A DNA stretch of 64,000 nt from Firmicutes bacterium UBA1739. Its GTDB lineage: Bacteria; Bacillota; Clostridia; Peptostreptococcales; Anaerovoracaceae. The DNA lies in the NCBI GenBank assembly GCA_002315385.1, contig DCHZ01000003.1, positions 1 to 64,000 on the forward strand, read 5' to 3'. The position numbers and the translations under genes were made by a program. Below, piece after piece: positions 17,364-24,967 of this stretch (position 1 is the first letter of the stretch; every line of letters begins with the position of its first letter). The notes below the pieces were generated by a model. The model did not search any database and was not told the origin of the DNA. It saw only the letters and a program-made list of their open reading frames with translations.

Positions 17364-18647
17364 ATGGACAGAGAAATTGCACTTGAAATACTTAACAGTA
17401 TTGAAAAAAACAAAGCTTTTTCGAATATAGCCATCAATGAGGCGATAAAACGAAATCCGGGAGCGGATGCGGCATTTATCAGATATCTGGTATACGGTGT
17501 TTTGGAGAATAAGATATACCTTGATTACTGTATTTCGAGGTTTCTGAGCTCGCCTATAGAGAAAGTAAAGAAAAATTCGCTGAATATACTGCGTATGTCG
17601 GTATTTCAGATACTGAAGATGGATTCGGTTCCCGATTATGCGGCGGTTAACGAGGCAGTGGAACTGGCCGGAAAGACTTCAGAATATCAGGATAAATTCA
17701 TAAACGCAGTTTTGAGAAATGTGATAAGAAACAAGGAAAAGATAACTTTGCCGGACGGCAGGAAGGATCCTGTAAGAAGATTGTCGGTGGAGTATTCATG
17801 CCCGAAATGGATGATAAAGTATCTTACCGACAGCTACGGACTTGAGTTTACAAAAAGATATCTTGCGGCATCAAATATGACACCGCCTCTTACAATACGT
17901 GTAAACAGGATGAAAACAACAGCGAAGGAACTGACGGAATCTCTGAAAAAACAGGGCTTTGATGTTGAACCCGGGCGGAATACCGATGCGGCGCTTAATA
18001 TTAAAGGCAGCGGGCTTCTCAATACGGACAGCTTCGCGGCCGGAGAGTTCTCGGTTCAGGATGAAAGCTCAATGATTGCGGTGGAAACACTGAATCCGGA
18101 GCCGGGAGATACGGTTATTGACTTATGCTCCGCACCGGGAGGCAAGGCAATATATACCGGAGAAATAATGAGAAATTCCGGAAAAATAATTGCCTGCGAT
18201 TTGTATGAAAACAAACTGAAACTGGTGAAAAACGCAGCCGAAAGGCACGGCATAGAAAACATTATCTGTATGGCATGGGATGCGACAAAAGAAAATCCCG
18301 ATTTTATCGGCAAAGCAGATAAGGTAATCTGTGATGTTCCCTGCAGCGGTCTTGGTGTAATCAGGAGAAAGCCTGAGATTAAATATTCAAAATCATTGCG
18401 GGATATAAAGGAGCTCTGCGGAATTCAGTACAGAATCCTGAGTAATGCGGTAAAATACCTTAAACCCGGAGGAAGTCTTCTTTACAGTACCTGCACGCTG
18501 TCTCCGGCGGAAAACCAGGGAATAATAGATTATTTTGTTCAGAAGAACAGAAAAAATAGGTATAAAATACTTGCTATGAAGCAGCTGAATCCGTTTATGA
18601 ACGGAACCGACGGCTTTTTCATATGCAGGCTTCAGAAAACAGAATGA
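17364..18647 (+). CDS. rsmB: 16S rRNA (cytosine-967-C5) methyltransferase
   Basis: The 427-residue protein has an N-terminal NusB-like RNA-binding domain (about 1-140), then a Rossmann methyltransferase with the SAM motif DLCSAPGGKA, and the two catalytic cysteine motifs DVPCSGLGV and YSTCTLSPAEN. It methylates C967 of 16S rRNA in E. coli numbering. In most Firmicutes it is followed by rlmN; here the next gene is stp, with no rlmN in the 82-base gap. Confidence 0.95.
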   Translation: MDREIALEILNSIEKNKAFSNIAINEAIKRNPGADAAFIRYLVYGVLENKIYLDYCISRFLSSPIEKVKKNSLNILRMSVFQILKMDSVPDYAAVNEAVELAGKTSEYQDKFINAVLRNVIRNKEKITLPDGRKDPVRRLSVEYSCPKWMIKYLTDSYGLEFTKRYLAASNMTPPLTIRVNRMKTTAKELTESLKKQGFDVEPGRNTDAALNIKGSGLLNTDSFAAGEFSVQDESSMIAVETLNPEPGDTVIDLCSAPGGKAIYTGEIMRNSGKIIACDLYENKLKLVKNAAERHGIENIICMAWDATKENPDFIGKADKVICDVPCSGLGVIRRKPEIKYSKSLRDIKELCGIQYRILSNAVKYLKPGGSLLYSTCTLSPAENQGIIDYFVQKNRKNRYKILAMKQLNPFMNGTDGFFICRLQKTE

Positions 18648-18729
18648 GCAACAGTCTTTTAACGGGCTTGCAATTATAGTATAATTAATCGGAAAAACAG
18701 TCATAGTATGAGGCAGAGAAAGGAAAAAG

Positions 18730-19494
18730 ATGAATATCGGATATATTACGGACAAGGGTAAGAGCAGAGATAATAATGAAGACAGTTATTATGTCAATGA
18801 AGATTTCGGCCTCTTTATAGCTGCGGACGGAGTGGGAGGACAGAATGCCGGAGAAATTGCCAGCAGACTGGCTGTCGAAACCATATCTTCTTTTCTTATA
18901 GAAAAATGCGAATCAGGTAACCTGAGCGGAAATTACATTTTTAAATGCATAAACAGTGCGGTAAATGAAGCAAACGCAAGAATTCTTGAAAAATCAATGG
19001 AAAAACCGGAATATTTCAAAATGGCGACCACCGCTGTTATTGTGATGCTGCGGGGAGAAAAGGCATATATCGGAAATATCGGCGACAGCAGAGCTTACCT
19101 GATAAGAAACGGTAGAATCATCAGAATTACGGAAGACCATACTATGGCAAATCAGTTAATCAGGGAAGGGCGGCTTACCGAAGAAGAGGTTGAATTCCTT
19201 GCCCAGAAGCAGTTGGCTCTTAATATGTTCTGTACAATTACGCGGGCTTTGGGAGACGAGAACGGGGCGGAAGCCGATAACTTTTTTATAGAAATACAGA
19301 AAAATGACATTTTTCTGTTATGTTCGGACGGACTATATGGTGAGGTGTCCGACGATGATATTGCGGATACAATAATCAATGCGGAGAGCATTCAGAGAGC
19401 CTGTGAGCAGCTGGCGGAAAAAGCCAACGAAAACGGCGGAAGAGACAATATTACAGCTATTATTATAGAAATCGGGGAAAAATACCATGAGTAG
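18730..19494 (+). CDS. stp: PP2C-type Ser/Thr protein phosphatase
   Basis: This 254-residue protein has the PP2C/PPM metal-binding motifs: KSRDNNEDSYY, ADGVGGQNAGE, GNIGDSRAYLI, TEDHT, CSDGLYGEV and GGRDNITAI. It is the cytoplasmic phosphatase that reverses phosphorylation by the neighbouring PASTA kinase. The two genes overlap by eight bases, which fits tight coupling. GAAAGGA precedes the ATG. Called PrpC in Bacillus. Confidence 0.95.
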   Translation: MNIGYITDKGKSRDNNEDSYYVNEDFGLFIAADGVGGQNAGEIASRLAVETISSFLIEKCESGNLSGNYIFKCINSAVNEANARILEKSMEKPEYFKMATTAVIVMLRGEKAYIGNIGDSRAYLIRNGRIIRITEDHTMANQLIREGRLTEEEVEFLAQKQLALNMFCTITRALGDENGAEADNFFIEIQKNDIFLLCSDGLYGEVSDDDIADTIINAESIQRACEQLAEKANENGGRDNITAIIIEIGEKYHE

Positions 19495-21634
19495 ATTATT
19501 AGGTGGAAGATACGAAATAATAGAAAAAATAGGAGAAGGCGGTATGGCTGTTGTTTATAAAGCAAAATGCCATCGCCTGCAAAGATATGTGGCAATAAAA
19601 ATTCTCAAGCCTGAATTTCTGGAGGACAGGAAATTTATTGAAAACTTCAGACAGGAATCCCAGGCGGCGGGCAGTCTTAACGACCCCAACATAGTGGGAA
19701 TTTATGATGTGGGAACCGAAGGACAGAACATCCATTACATAGTTATGGAGTATGTTGAAGGAGAAACCTTAAGCTCAATAATAGAAAGACTGGGCAGACT
19801 GCCGGAAGAGCTTGTGATTGATTTTTCTAAACAGATAGCTTCGGCACTTTCCTGCGCTCATAGAAACAAAATAATTCACAGAGATGTAAAACCGCATAAT
19901 ATTCTTGTGACTGAGGACGGAGTTGCTAAAATTACTGACTTCGGTATAGCGAGAGCTGTCAGCAGTACGACTCTTGTAGCCAGTGATGCGGTCATGGGAT
20001 CTGTTCATTATTTTTCTCCGGAGCAGGCCAGAGGCGGATATGTCGATGAGAAATCCGATGTCTATTCTCTGGGAATAATGATGTATGAAATGATAACCGG
20101 AAATGTTCCTTTTGATGGTGATAATCCTGTTACTGTGGCTATGATGCATCTTAATAAAAGTATGCCGCTTCCTTCGAGAGAAAACCCGAGTATTTCACCG
20201 GGGCTTGAAGAGATAATCCTGAAAGCGACGGAGAAATACCAGGTTAACCGGTATCAGAGTGCCGATGAACTGTTAGAGGCACTGAAAAATCTGGAGATGA
20301 CGGATTATGTGAACTTCTCGGATTCCGTGTATTCCGAGGAAAAGCCTGCTGAGGAAGACACGAATGATGACGCCGGATTCAAATCAGGAGCATCATCAAA
20401 AACAATTGTAATTCCGATAGCCGAAGGAGCAATGGAAAAAACCGATGAATCCGAAAAAAACGGTAACGATGAAATAAAAGCGAAAACCGGGTCGGAATCC
20501 GACAACTTCGAATACTATGAATTTGATGTAAGAAAGAATCAGGGCAACAGTAACAGCGGCAGAAAGAAGAATAAGAGAAAGCAGAATAAACAGGAGCCGG
20601 ATAATTCACGGAAATCCGAAAAGAAAAAGGGCAGAAAGAAGAAGAAAATCATTACGCTGCCAAGAGTGTTCGGTATTATTATAGGTATAGCTCTGGCTGT
20701 ATTATGTACGATGGGTATTATGTGGGGGAAAGAATATATTTCTCTTGATGAAGTAACGGTACCTGATATTCTGGGAATGAATTATGAAGAGGCTCAGGCT
20801 ACTCTTGAAGGCTACGGCCTGAAAATGGAGATAGTGGACTGGGTATATTCACCGGTTTATGAAAAAGACCAGGTTTGTGAGCAGACACCTAAGGCACAGA
20901 AGACGGTAAAAGAAGGATATCTTATCAGGGTAAGTGTCAGCAAGGGATCCGGAGACGGAACCGGGATGCCGTCATTCATCGGTATGACTCTGGAAGAAGC
21001 TACCGCAGCAATAACCGCTGCGGGATATCAGCTGGGAACTGTGGAAACCCGGGATGATTCATCGGCGGAGGGAACGGTCATTGCCCAGACCCCGGAATAT
21101 GCGGCTCAGGCAGACCCCGGCACGGTGGTCAACCTGGTTGTAAGCAACGGAAAAGGCAAGGCGGAAATTGTAATGATGCCGCTGGTTGGAAATGATCTCG
21201 ATACCGCAACATCCATGATTAAAAATGCAAACCTTGTACTGGATAATGTAGAGTATAAGTTCAGCACGGAATTTGAAAAAGGAATTGTAATGGAACAGAA
21301 TGTTTCTGCCGGAGATACGGTGGTAACAGGTACAAAAATCAGCCTTGTGGTAAGCAAGGGGAGGGATTTGTCGAAATCCTCCGGCGGAGAAGTCAAAACC
21401 ATCGGATTAGTGCTGGACTATAATAAATCCGCAAATGATGTTTTTGAAGTCAAGATTAATATGGTTCAGGACGGGGTGGTGACACTTCTTCATAACGGAG
21501 TTCATTACAAATCAAATAACGGCGAAAAGATTGATGTGTCAGGAAGCGGACAGGCAACCCTGCTGATATATTTTGACGGAAAACTCGTAAGTGAAGGAGC
21601 GGCAGATTTTGAATCCGGAACATTCAATTACTAA
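19487..21634 (+). CDS. prkC: PASTA-domain Ser/Thr protein kinase (PrkC/StkP type)
   Basis: The 715-residue protein has a cytoplasmic kinase domain with GEGGMAVVYKA (16-26), Lys38, HRDVKPHN (131-138) and DFG (151-153). A charged, lysine-rich linker follows (about 275-388), then one membrane helix (about 391-413), three extracellular PASTA repeats (about 422-487, 491-557 and 562-625) and a C-terminal beta-rich extension. PASTA repeats bind muropeptides and lipid II, linking wall state to phosphorylation. The FHA-FtsW/RodA protein at 2.7-4.8 kb is a plausible target. rsgA begins inside its last codons. The very basic run KKKKGRKKKK just before the helix fits a stop-transfer signal on the inside. 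Confidence 0.96.
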   Translation: MSRLLGGRYEIIEKIGEGGMAVVYKAKCHRLQRYVAIKILKPEFLEDRKFIENFRQESQAAGSLNDPNIVGIYDVGTEGQNIHYIVMEYVEGETLSSIIERLGRLPEELVIDFSKQIASALSCAHRNKIIHRDVKPHNILVTEDGVAKITDFGIARAVSSTTLVASDAVMGSVHYFSPEQARGGYVDEKSDVYSLGIMMYEMITGNVPFDGDNPVTVAMMHLNKSMPLPSRENPSISPGLEEIILKATEKYQVNRYQSADELLEALKNLEMTDYVNFSDSVYSEEKPAEEDTNDDAGFKSGASSKTIVIPIAEGAMEKTDESEKNGNDEIKAKTGSESDNFEYYEFDVRKNQGNSNSGRKKNKRKQNKQEPDNSRKSEKKKGRKKKKIITLPRVFGIIIGIALAVLCTMGIMWGKEYISLDEVTVPDILGMNYEEAQATLEGYGLKMEIVDWVYSPVYEKDQVCEQTPKAQKTVKEGYLIRVSVSKGSGDGTGMPSFIGMTLEEATAAITAAGYQLGTVETRDDSSAEGTVIAQTPEYAAQADPGTVVNLVVSNGKGKAEIVMMPLVGNDLDTATSMIKNANLVLDNVEYKFSTEFEKGIVMEQNVSAGDTVVTGTKISLVVSKGRDLSKSSGGEVKTIGLVLDYNKSANDVFEVKINMVQDGVVTLLHNGVHYKSNNGEKIDVSGSGQATLLIYFDGKLVSEGAADFESGTFNY

Positions 21635-22505
21635 AGGAACAATAATAAAGGGAATCGGAGGCTTCTACTACGTTGAAGCCTCCGGCAGAGTTTATGAATG
21701 CAAGGCAAAGGGTCTGTTCAGAAAAAAAGGAATTACTCCCATGATTGGAGACAATGTAATAATCCGGCCGGGAGAGAACGGAAATGAGAGCATAATCAAG
21801 GCTATAGTTCTGCCGAGAATAAATTCCTTTATTCGTCCGCCCGTGGCAAATATTGAGCTGAGCATGATAGTTTCGGCTTCGGCTGAACCTGATCCGGTAT
21901 TCTCATTTTTAGACAGACTGATTATCATGTCGGAAAAGAATGAGACAGAGCTGATACTTGTGTTCAATAAATGTGACTTGATCACAGAGGAACAACGTGA
22001 AGTGATACGGAATGTATATAAAGGAACAGGGTATGAAATATATTTTGTGAGTACTGTTACCGGAGAAGGCGTTGAGCTTCTGAAATCCAGAATCAGCGGC
22101 GTGAAAACGATGCTGTCGGGTGCTTCCGGTGTGGGAAAATCCAGCCTTGCCAATATGCTGGGAGGGTTTGAAATGGAGACCGGCGATGTGAGCAGGAAGA
22201 CCGGAAGAGGAAAACATACGACTCGTCATGTTGAGCTCCTTGTGGGAAAAGATGACATAAGAATATTCGATACGCCGGGTTTCACCTCATTTGAGGTGCC
22301 GGATATGAAAGCTGAGGAGCTGCGATACTGCTATCCGGAATTTGAAGGACATGAGGACAGATGCAGGTTTTCGGGATGTACTCACCGTTCAGAGCCGGAC
22401 TGCGGAGTAAAAGAAGCTTTGAATAATAAAGAAATCAGCGAAGAACGTTATGACTCCTATGTCCGTCTTTACAACGAGCTAAAGGAGAGAAATTCATCAT
22501 ATTAA
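21609..22505 (+). CDS. rsgA: Ribosome small subunit-dependent GTPase A
   Basis: This protein (about 298 residues) is a circularly permuted GTPase: an OB-fold N-terminal domain, then G4 (NKCD), G1 (GASGVGKSS) and G3 (DTPG) in that order, and a C-terminal zinc site (CRFSGCTHRSEPDC). It matures the 30S subunit. The gene begins inside prkC. The favoured start is TTG 21609 with AAGGAG nine bases upstream; GTG 21591 is an alternative that would translate that ribosome site. RsgA is a known PrkC substrate in Bacillus, which makes the overlap notable. Confidence 0.92.
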   Translation: MNPEHSITKGTIIKGIGGFYYVEASGRVYECKAKGLFRKKGITPMIGDNVIIRPGENGNESIIKAIVLPRINSFIRPPVANIELSMIVSASAEPDPVFSFLDRLIIMSEKNETELILVFNKCDLITEEQREVIRNVYKGTGYEIYFVSTVTGEGVELLKSRISGVKTMLSGASGVGKSSLANMLGGFEMETGDVSRKTGRGKHTTRHVELLVGKDDIRIFDTPGFTSFEVPDMKAEELRYCYPEFEGHEDRCRFSGCTHRSEPDCGVKEALNNKEISEERYDSYVRLYNELKERNSSY

Positions 22506-22510
22506 AAAAA

Positions 22511-22535
22511 CTTCGGGGATGCAGTGCATCAGAAG
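22511..22535 (+). other. Intergenic hairpin between rsgA and rpe
   Basis: CTTC (22511-22514) and GAAG (22532-22535) enclose a perfect inner stem GATGCA/TGCATC (22518-22530) around a single-base centre. No T run follows, so it is not a typical terminator; it may be an RNA processing or stability element, or a short DNA palindrome. Confidence 0.4.
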
Positions 22536-22606
22536 TGTGAAAAGTGGAAAAAATACAGGCCGGATTTCGGAATAATGTATATTAATGCGGCCGGAAAGGA
22601 AATAAT

Positions 22607-23278
22607 ATGAAGTATCAATTATCACCGTCAATACTGTCTGCGGATTTCGGACAGCTTTATACTGATTGCAGAAAGGTTGAAGAAGGAGGAGCGGATTTTC
22701 TTCATATTGATGTTATGGACGGTCATTTTGTGCCGAATATTACCATCGGACCTGTAGTGCTGGAAGGCCTTGCGGGAAAAACCGAAATGCCGTTTGATGT
22801 GCATCTTATGATAGAAAACCCTGATAAATACATTGAAAAATTCGTGTTTGACAATACAGAGTATATTTCAGTGCATCAGGAAGCCTGCGTTCATCTTCAC
22901 AGAACAGTTCAGTATATTAAGTCTTTCGGAGTGAAAGCCGGTGTGGCAATAAATCCCGCAACATCTCTGAGAACCCTGGACGAAATTCTTGAATACATTG
23001 ACATGGTGATTATTATGACAGTCAATCCGGGCTTCGGAGGACAGTCATTCATTGAGTCGGGACTCAGAAAAATAGCAGAATTAAGAGATATGATTGACAG
23101 GAGAGGCCTGAATGTGGACATTGAAGTTGATGGTGGTGTAAAGCTTACCAATGCGGAGAAAGTTCTGGATGCGGGAGCAAACATTCTTGTTGCCGGTTCA
23201 GCTGTATTCTCAAAACCGGATCCGACGGAGGAATGCAGAAAATTTGCGGAAATTTTCAGGTCAAAAAGTAAAGGATGA
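22607..23278 (+). CDS. rpe: Ribulose-phosphate 3-epimerase
   Basis: The 223-residue TIM barrel has the family motifs LSPSILSADFGQL (in LSPSILSAD), HIDVMDGHFVPNIT, VMTVNPGFGGQ (in IMTVNPGFGGQ), EVDGGV and AGSAVF. It interconverts ribulose 5-phosphate and xylulose 5-phosphate in the pentose phosphate pathway. GGAAAGG precedes the ATG. It lies between rsgA and thiN as in most Firmicutes. The 101-base gap upstream contains a hairpin at 22511-22535. Confidence 0.95.
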   Translation: MKYQLSPSILSADFGQLYTDCRKVEEGGADFLHIDVMDGHFVPNITIGPVVLEGLAGKTEMPFDVHLMIENPDKYIEKFVFDNTEYISVHQEACVHLHRTVQYIKSFGVKAGVAINPATSLRTLDEILEYIDMVIIMTVNPGFGGQSFIESGLRKIAELRDMIDRRGLNVDIEVDGGVKLTNAEKVLDAGANILVAGSAVFSKPDPTEECRKFAEIFRSKSKG

Positions 23279-23283
23279 GCATA

Positions 23284-23940
23284 ATGAAAAAAGCATTGAT
23301 TATCGGAAGCGGAAGCTTCAATCCGGAAACCATTAATTTTGACGAGTATACATTTATTGCCGGCTGCGACGGGGGTACACAGTATCTCAGTGATGCCGGA
23401 GTGGTACCCCATATGATTATGGGAGATTTCGATTCTCTGGATACTTCGGTTATTATGGAGATGTTTATGCTGGGAGTTGCAAGACACGGACTTCCCACCG
23501 AAAAAGATTTCACCGATATGAAAGGGACAATGGACTTTGTTGCGGAATTCGACTATGATCAGATAGATTTCTACGGAGCCACAGGCACGAGACTGGATCA
23601 CAGTCTGGGCAATATGATGCTCCTGTTTGATCTGCGGGAAAAGGGAATAAAAGGAAGAATTGTTGACAGCAATAATATTATTACCTGTATTTCCGCCGAA
23701 AAAGAACCCGCAGCTCTCGAGCTTACAGATATTCCGGAGGGCTGGTATGTATCATTTATTCCGGTAGGGGAATGCAAAGGAGTAAGCATAAAAGGACTGA
23801 AATACGAAACCGATGAGGTTGATCTGGGAATCGCGAATGCGACTATGGCAATAAGCAACGAAGCATTGACTGAAACCGGAGCTGCACCCGTCATCAGCCT
23901 GAAGTCGGGAAAACTCCTGATTCTGTATTCAAGAGATTAG
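23284..23940 (+). CDS. thiN: Thiamine diphosphokinase
   Basis: The 218-residue protein has the family motifs CDGGTQYL, MGDFDSL, PTEKDFTDM and GATGTRLDHSLGN, which build the thiamine and ATP site. It makes thiamine diphosphate directly from thiamine. The start is the ATG at 23284, spaced eight bases after AAAGGA; an ATG at 23275 overlaps the ribosome site. It begins just after the rpe stop. Its TAG stop is followed in the same frame by 58 open codons, described in the next entry. Confidence 0.92.
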   Translation: MKKALIIGSGSFNPETINFDEYTFIAGCDGGTQYLSDAGVVPHMIMGDFDSLDTSVIMEMFMLGVARHGLPTEKDFTDMKGTMDFVAEFDYDQIDFYGATGTRLDHSLGNMMLLFDLREKGIKGRIVDSNNIITCISAEKEPAALELTDIPEGWYVSFIPVGECKGVSIKGLKYETDEVDLGIANATMAISNEALTETGAAPVISLKSGKLLILYSRD

Positions 23941-23991
23941 TGTATCAGAAACTGCTGCACAAATCCCGAGGCAAGAAAACTCGGTAAATGC

Positions 23992-24117
23992 ATGATAGGA
24001 GCGGGAATACTTGCCATACTTATTTTATGTTTTCCGCCGGTAGTGTGGTTCGTCGTGATAGCGGCAGTGATGACAATCCGGGGGATAAAGCTCTTCAGAA
24101 TGCAAATGTCAGAGTAG
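23992..24117 (+). CDS. Small hydrophobic protein downstream of thiN (tentative)
   Basis: An ATG at 23992 opens a 41-residue frame with one strong membrane segment (AILILCFPPVVWFVVIAAV), followed by a basic end (TIRGIKLFR) that would face the cytoplasm. No good ribosome site is seen before it. The frame is the same as that of thiN and is open right back to the thiN TAG, with a cysteine-rich, polar stretch in between, so a leaky stop or an unusual start farther upstream are alternatives. In Bacillus this slot holds spoVM, but this sequence is not SpoVM-like. A terminator follows at once. Confidence 0.45.
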   Translation: MIGAGILAILILCFPPVVWFVVIAAVMTIRGIKLFRMQMSE

Positions 24118-24134
24118 AATGACAGATAAAAATA

Positions 24135-24164
24135 AAACCCTGCAATTACATGCAGGGTTTATTT
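24135..24164. terminator. Bidirectional terminator between thiN region and rpmB
   Basis: AAACCCTGCA (24135-24144) pairs perfectly with TGCAGGGTTT (24151-24160) over a six-base loop, flanked by A-rich and T-rich sequence on its two sides. It serves the + operon and the convergent rpmB. Confidence 0.85.
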
Positions 24165-24191
24165 TGCTTATAATTTATAATATCAGTCGGA

Positions 24192-24383
24192 TTAGATAGC
24201 TCTCTGAATTTTGCCGGATCTCATGCATCTTGTGCAAACGTTTGCTTTTCTTACAGTACCATTATCAACGATTCTGACAGTCTGGATATTAGCATTCCAT
24301 TTTCTTCTGCTATGTCTATTTGAATGGCTCACCTGATTTCCGGAAACCTGACCTTTACCACAAATTTCACATTTTCTTGACAT
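24192..24383 (-). CDS. rpmB: 50S ribosomal protein L28
   Basis: This 63-residue protein begins MSRKCEICGKG and has the Cys pairs CEIC and CTRC that mark the zinc-binding form of L28, plus SHSNRHSRRKW. The start ATG at 24383 has AGGAGGTG eight bases upstream. It is transcribed against its neighbours, as is usual for rpmB next to the Asp23-family gene in Firmicutes. Having the Cys pairs suggests that this organism uses the zinc form. Confidence 0.95.
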   Translation of the reverse strand: MSRKCEICGKGQVSGNQVSHSNRHSRRKWNANIQTVRIVDNGTVRKANVCTRCMRSGKIQRAI

Positions 24384-24450
24384 ATCGCTACACCTCCTCC
24401 TGTAATCTGTATGTTTCAATGATTGTCTATTTATGCACTGAACAAATGAA

Positions 24451-24479
24451 ATTATAACATAATCGGAATCTGTTGTAAA
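24451..24479 (-). promoter_or_regulatory. Promoter for rpmB
   Basis: Minus-strand TTTACA (24479-24474) and TATAAT (24456-24451) are 17 bases apart, and TGT just before the -10 adds an extended -10 element. Confidence 0.78.
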
Positions 24480-24507
24480 ATGATTTTTTGAATTAATTAT
24501 AAAAAAA

Positions 24508-24537
24508 TTGTTAATTTTTTTATCTCTATGATAAAAT
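24508..24537 (+). promoter_or_regulatory. Promoter for the Asp23-recG unit
   Basis: TTGTTA (24508-24513) and TAAAAT (24532-24537) are 18 bases apart, with TGA in front of the -10 box (extended). It is divergent from the rpmB promoter. Confidence 0.65.
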
Positions 24538-24568
24538 TGAAACAATATATAGTATTAAGGTGGATATC

Positions 24569-24961
24569 ATGCTGAAAAGAATTGAAAACAGGCTGGGAAC
24601 AATTGACATTGAGCGTCCGGCTGCCGCTAAAGTAATAAAAGAAGTGGTAATGCATCACGGTGAGGTATTCGGTATTACGAATTCCAAGGGGAACCGTTCG
24701 TCATTTATTTCAAAATTCGCATTTGATAAGAGCTCGGATTTTATCATTATCAAAAAAGACAGGAACGATAATATCGATATTGAAGTAAACCTCATTCTTT
24801 ATTTCGGAGTATCGATTTCCGAAGTCAGCGAAAGCATTATCAGACAATCCAGAGATAATCTGATGAACTGTCTCGGAATAGAAGTCAGCACATTTACAAT
24901 ACACATAGTAGGCATGAAATCCAGGAAAATAATTGAAAGAGATATTTATGTGAGGGGTTAG
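24569..24961 (+). CDS. Asp23/Gls24-family protein (YloU type)
   Basis: The 130-residue protein matches the Asp23/DUF322 family by length, by its position after rpmB and by the pattern NIDIEVNLILYFGVSISEVSESI. Members are linked to envelope stress and, as YloU, are normally paired with the fatty-acid kinase gene fakA (yloV). Here fakA is missing and recG follows after six bases. The start is the ATG at 24569 with AAGGTGG five bases upstream; a GTG at 24560 lies inside that ribosome site. Confidence 0.82.
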   Translation: MLKRIENRLGTIDIERPAAAKVIKEVVMHHGEVFGITNSKGNRSSFISKFAFDKSSDFIIIKKDRNDNIDIEVNLILYFGVSISEVSESIIRQSRDNLMNCLGIEVSTFTIHIVGMKSRKIIERDIYVRG

Positions 24962-24967
24962 TTTGCG

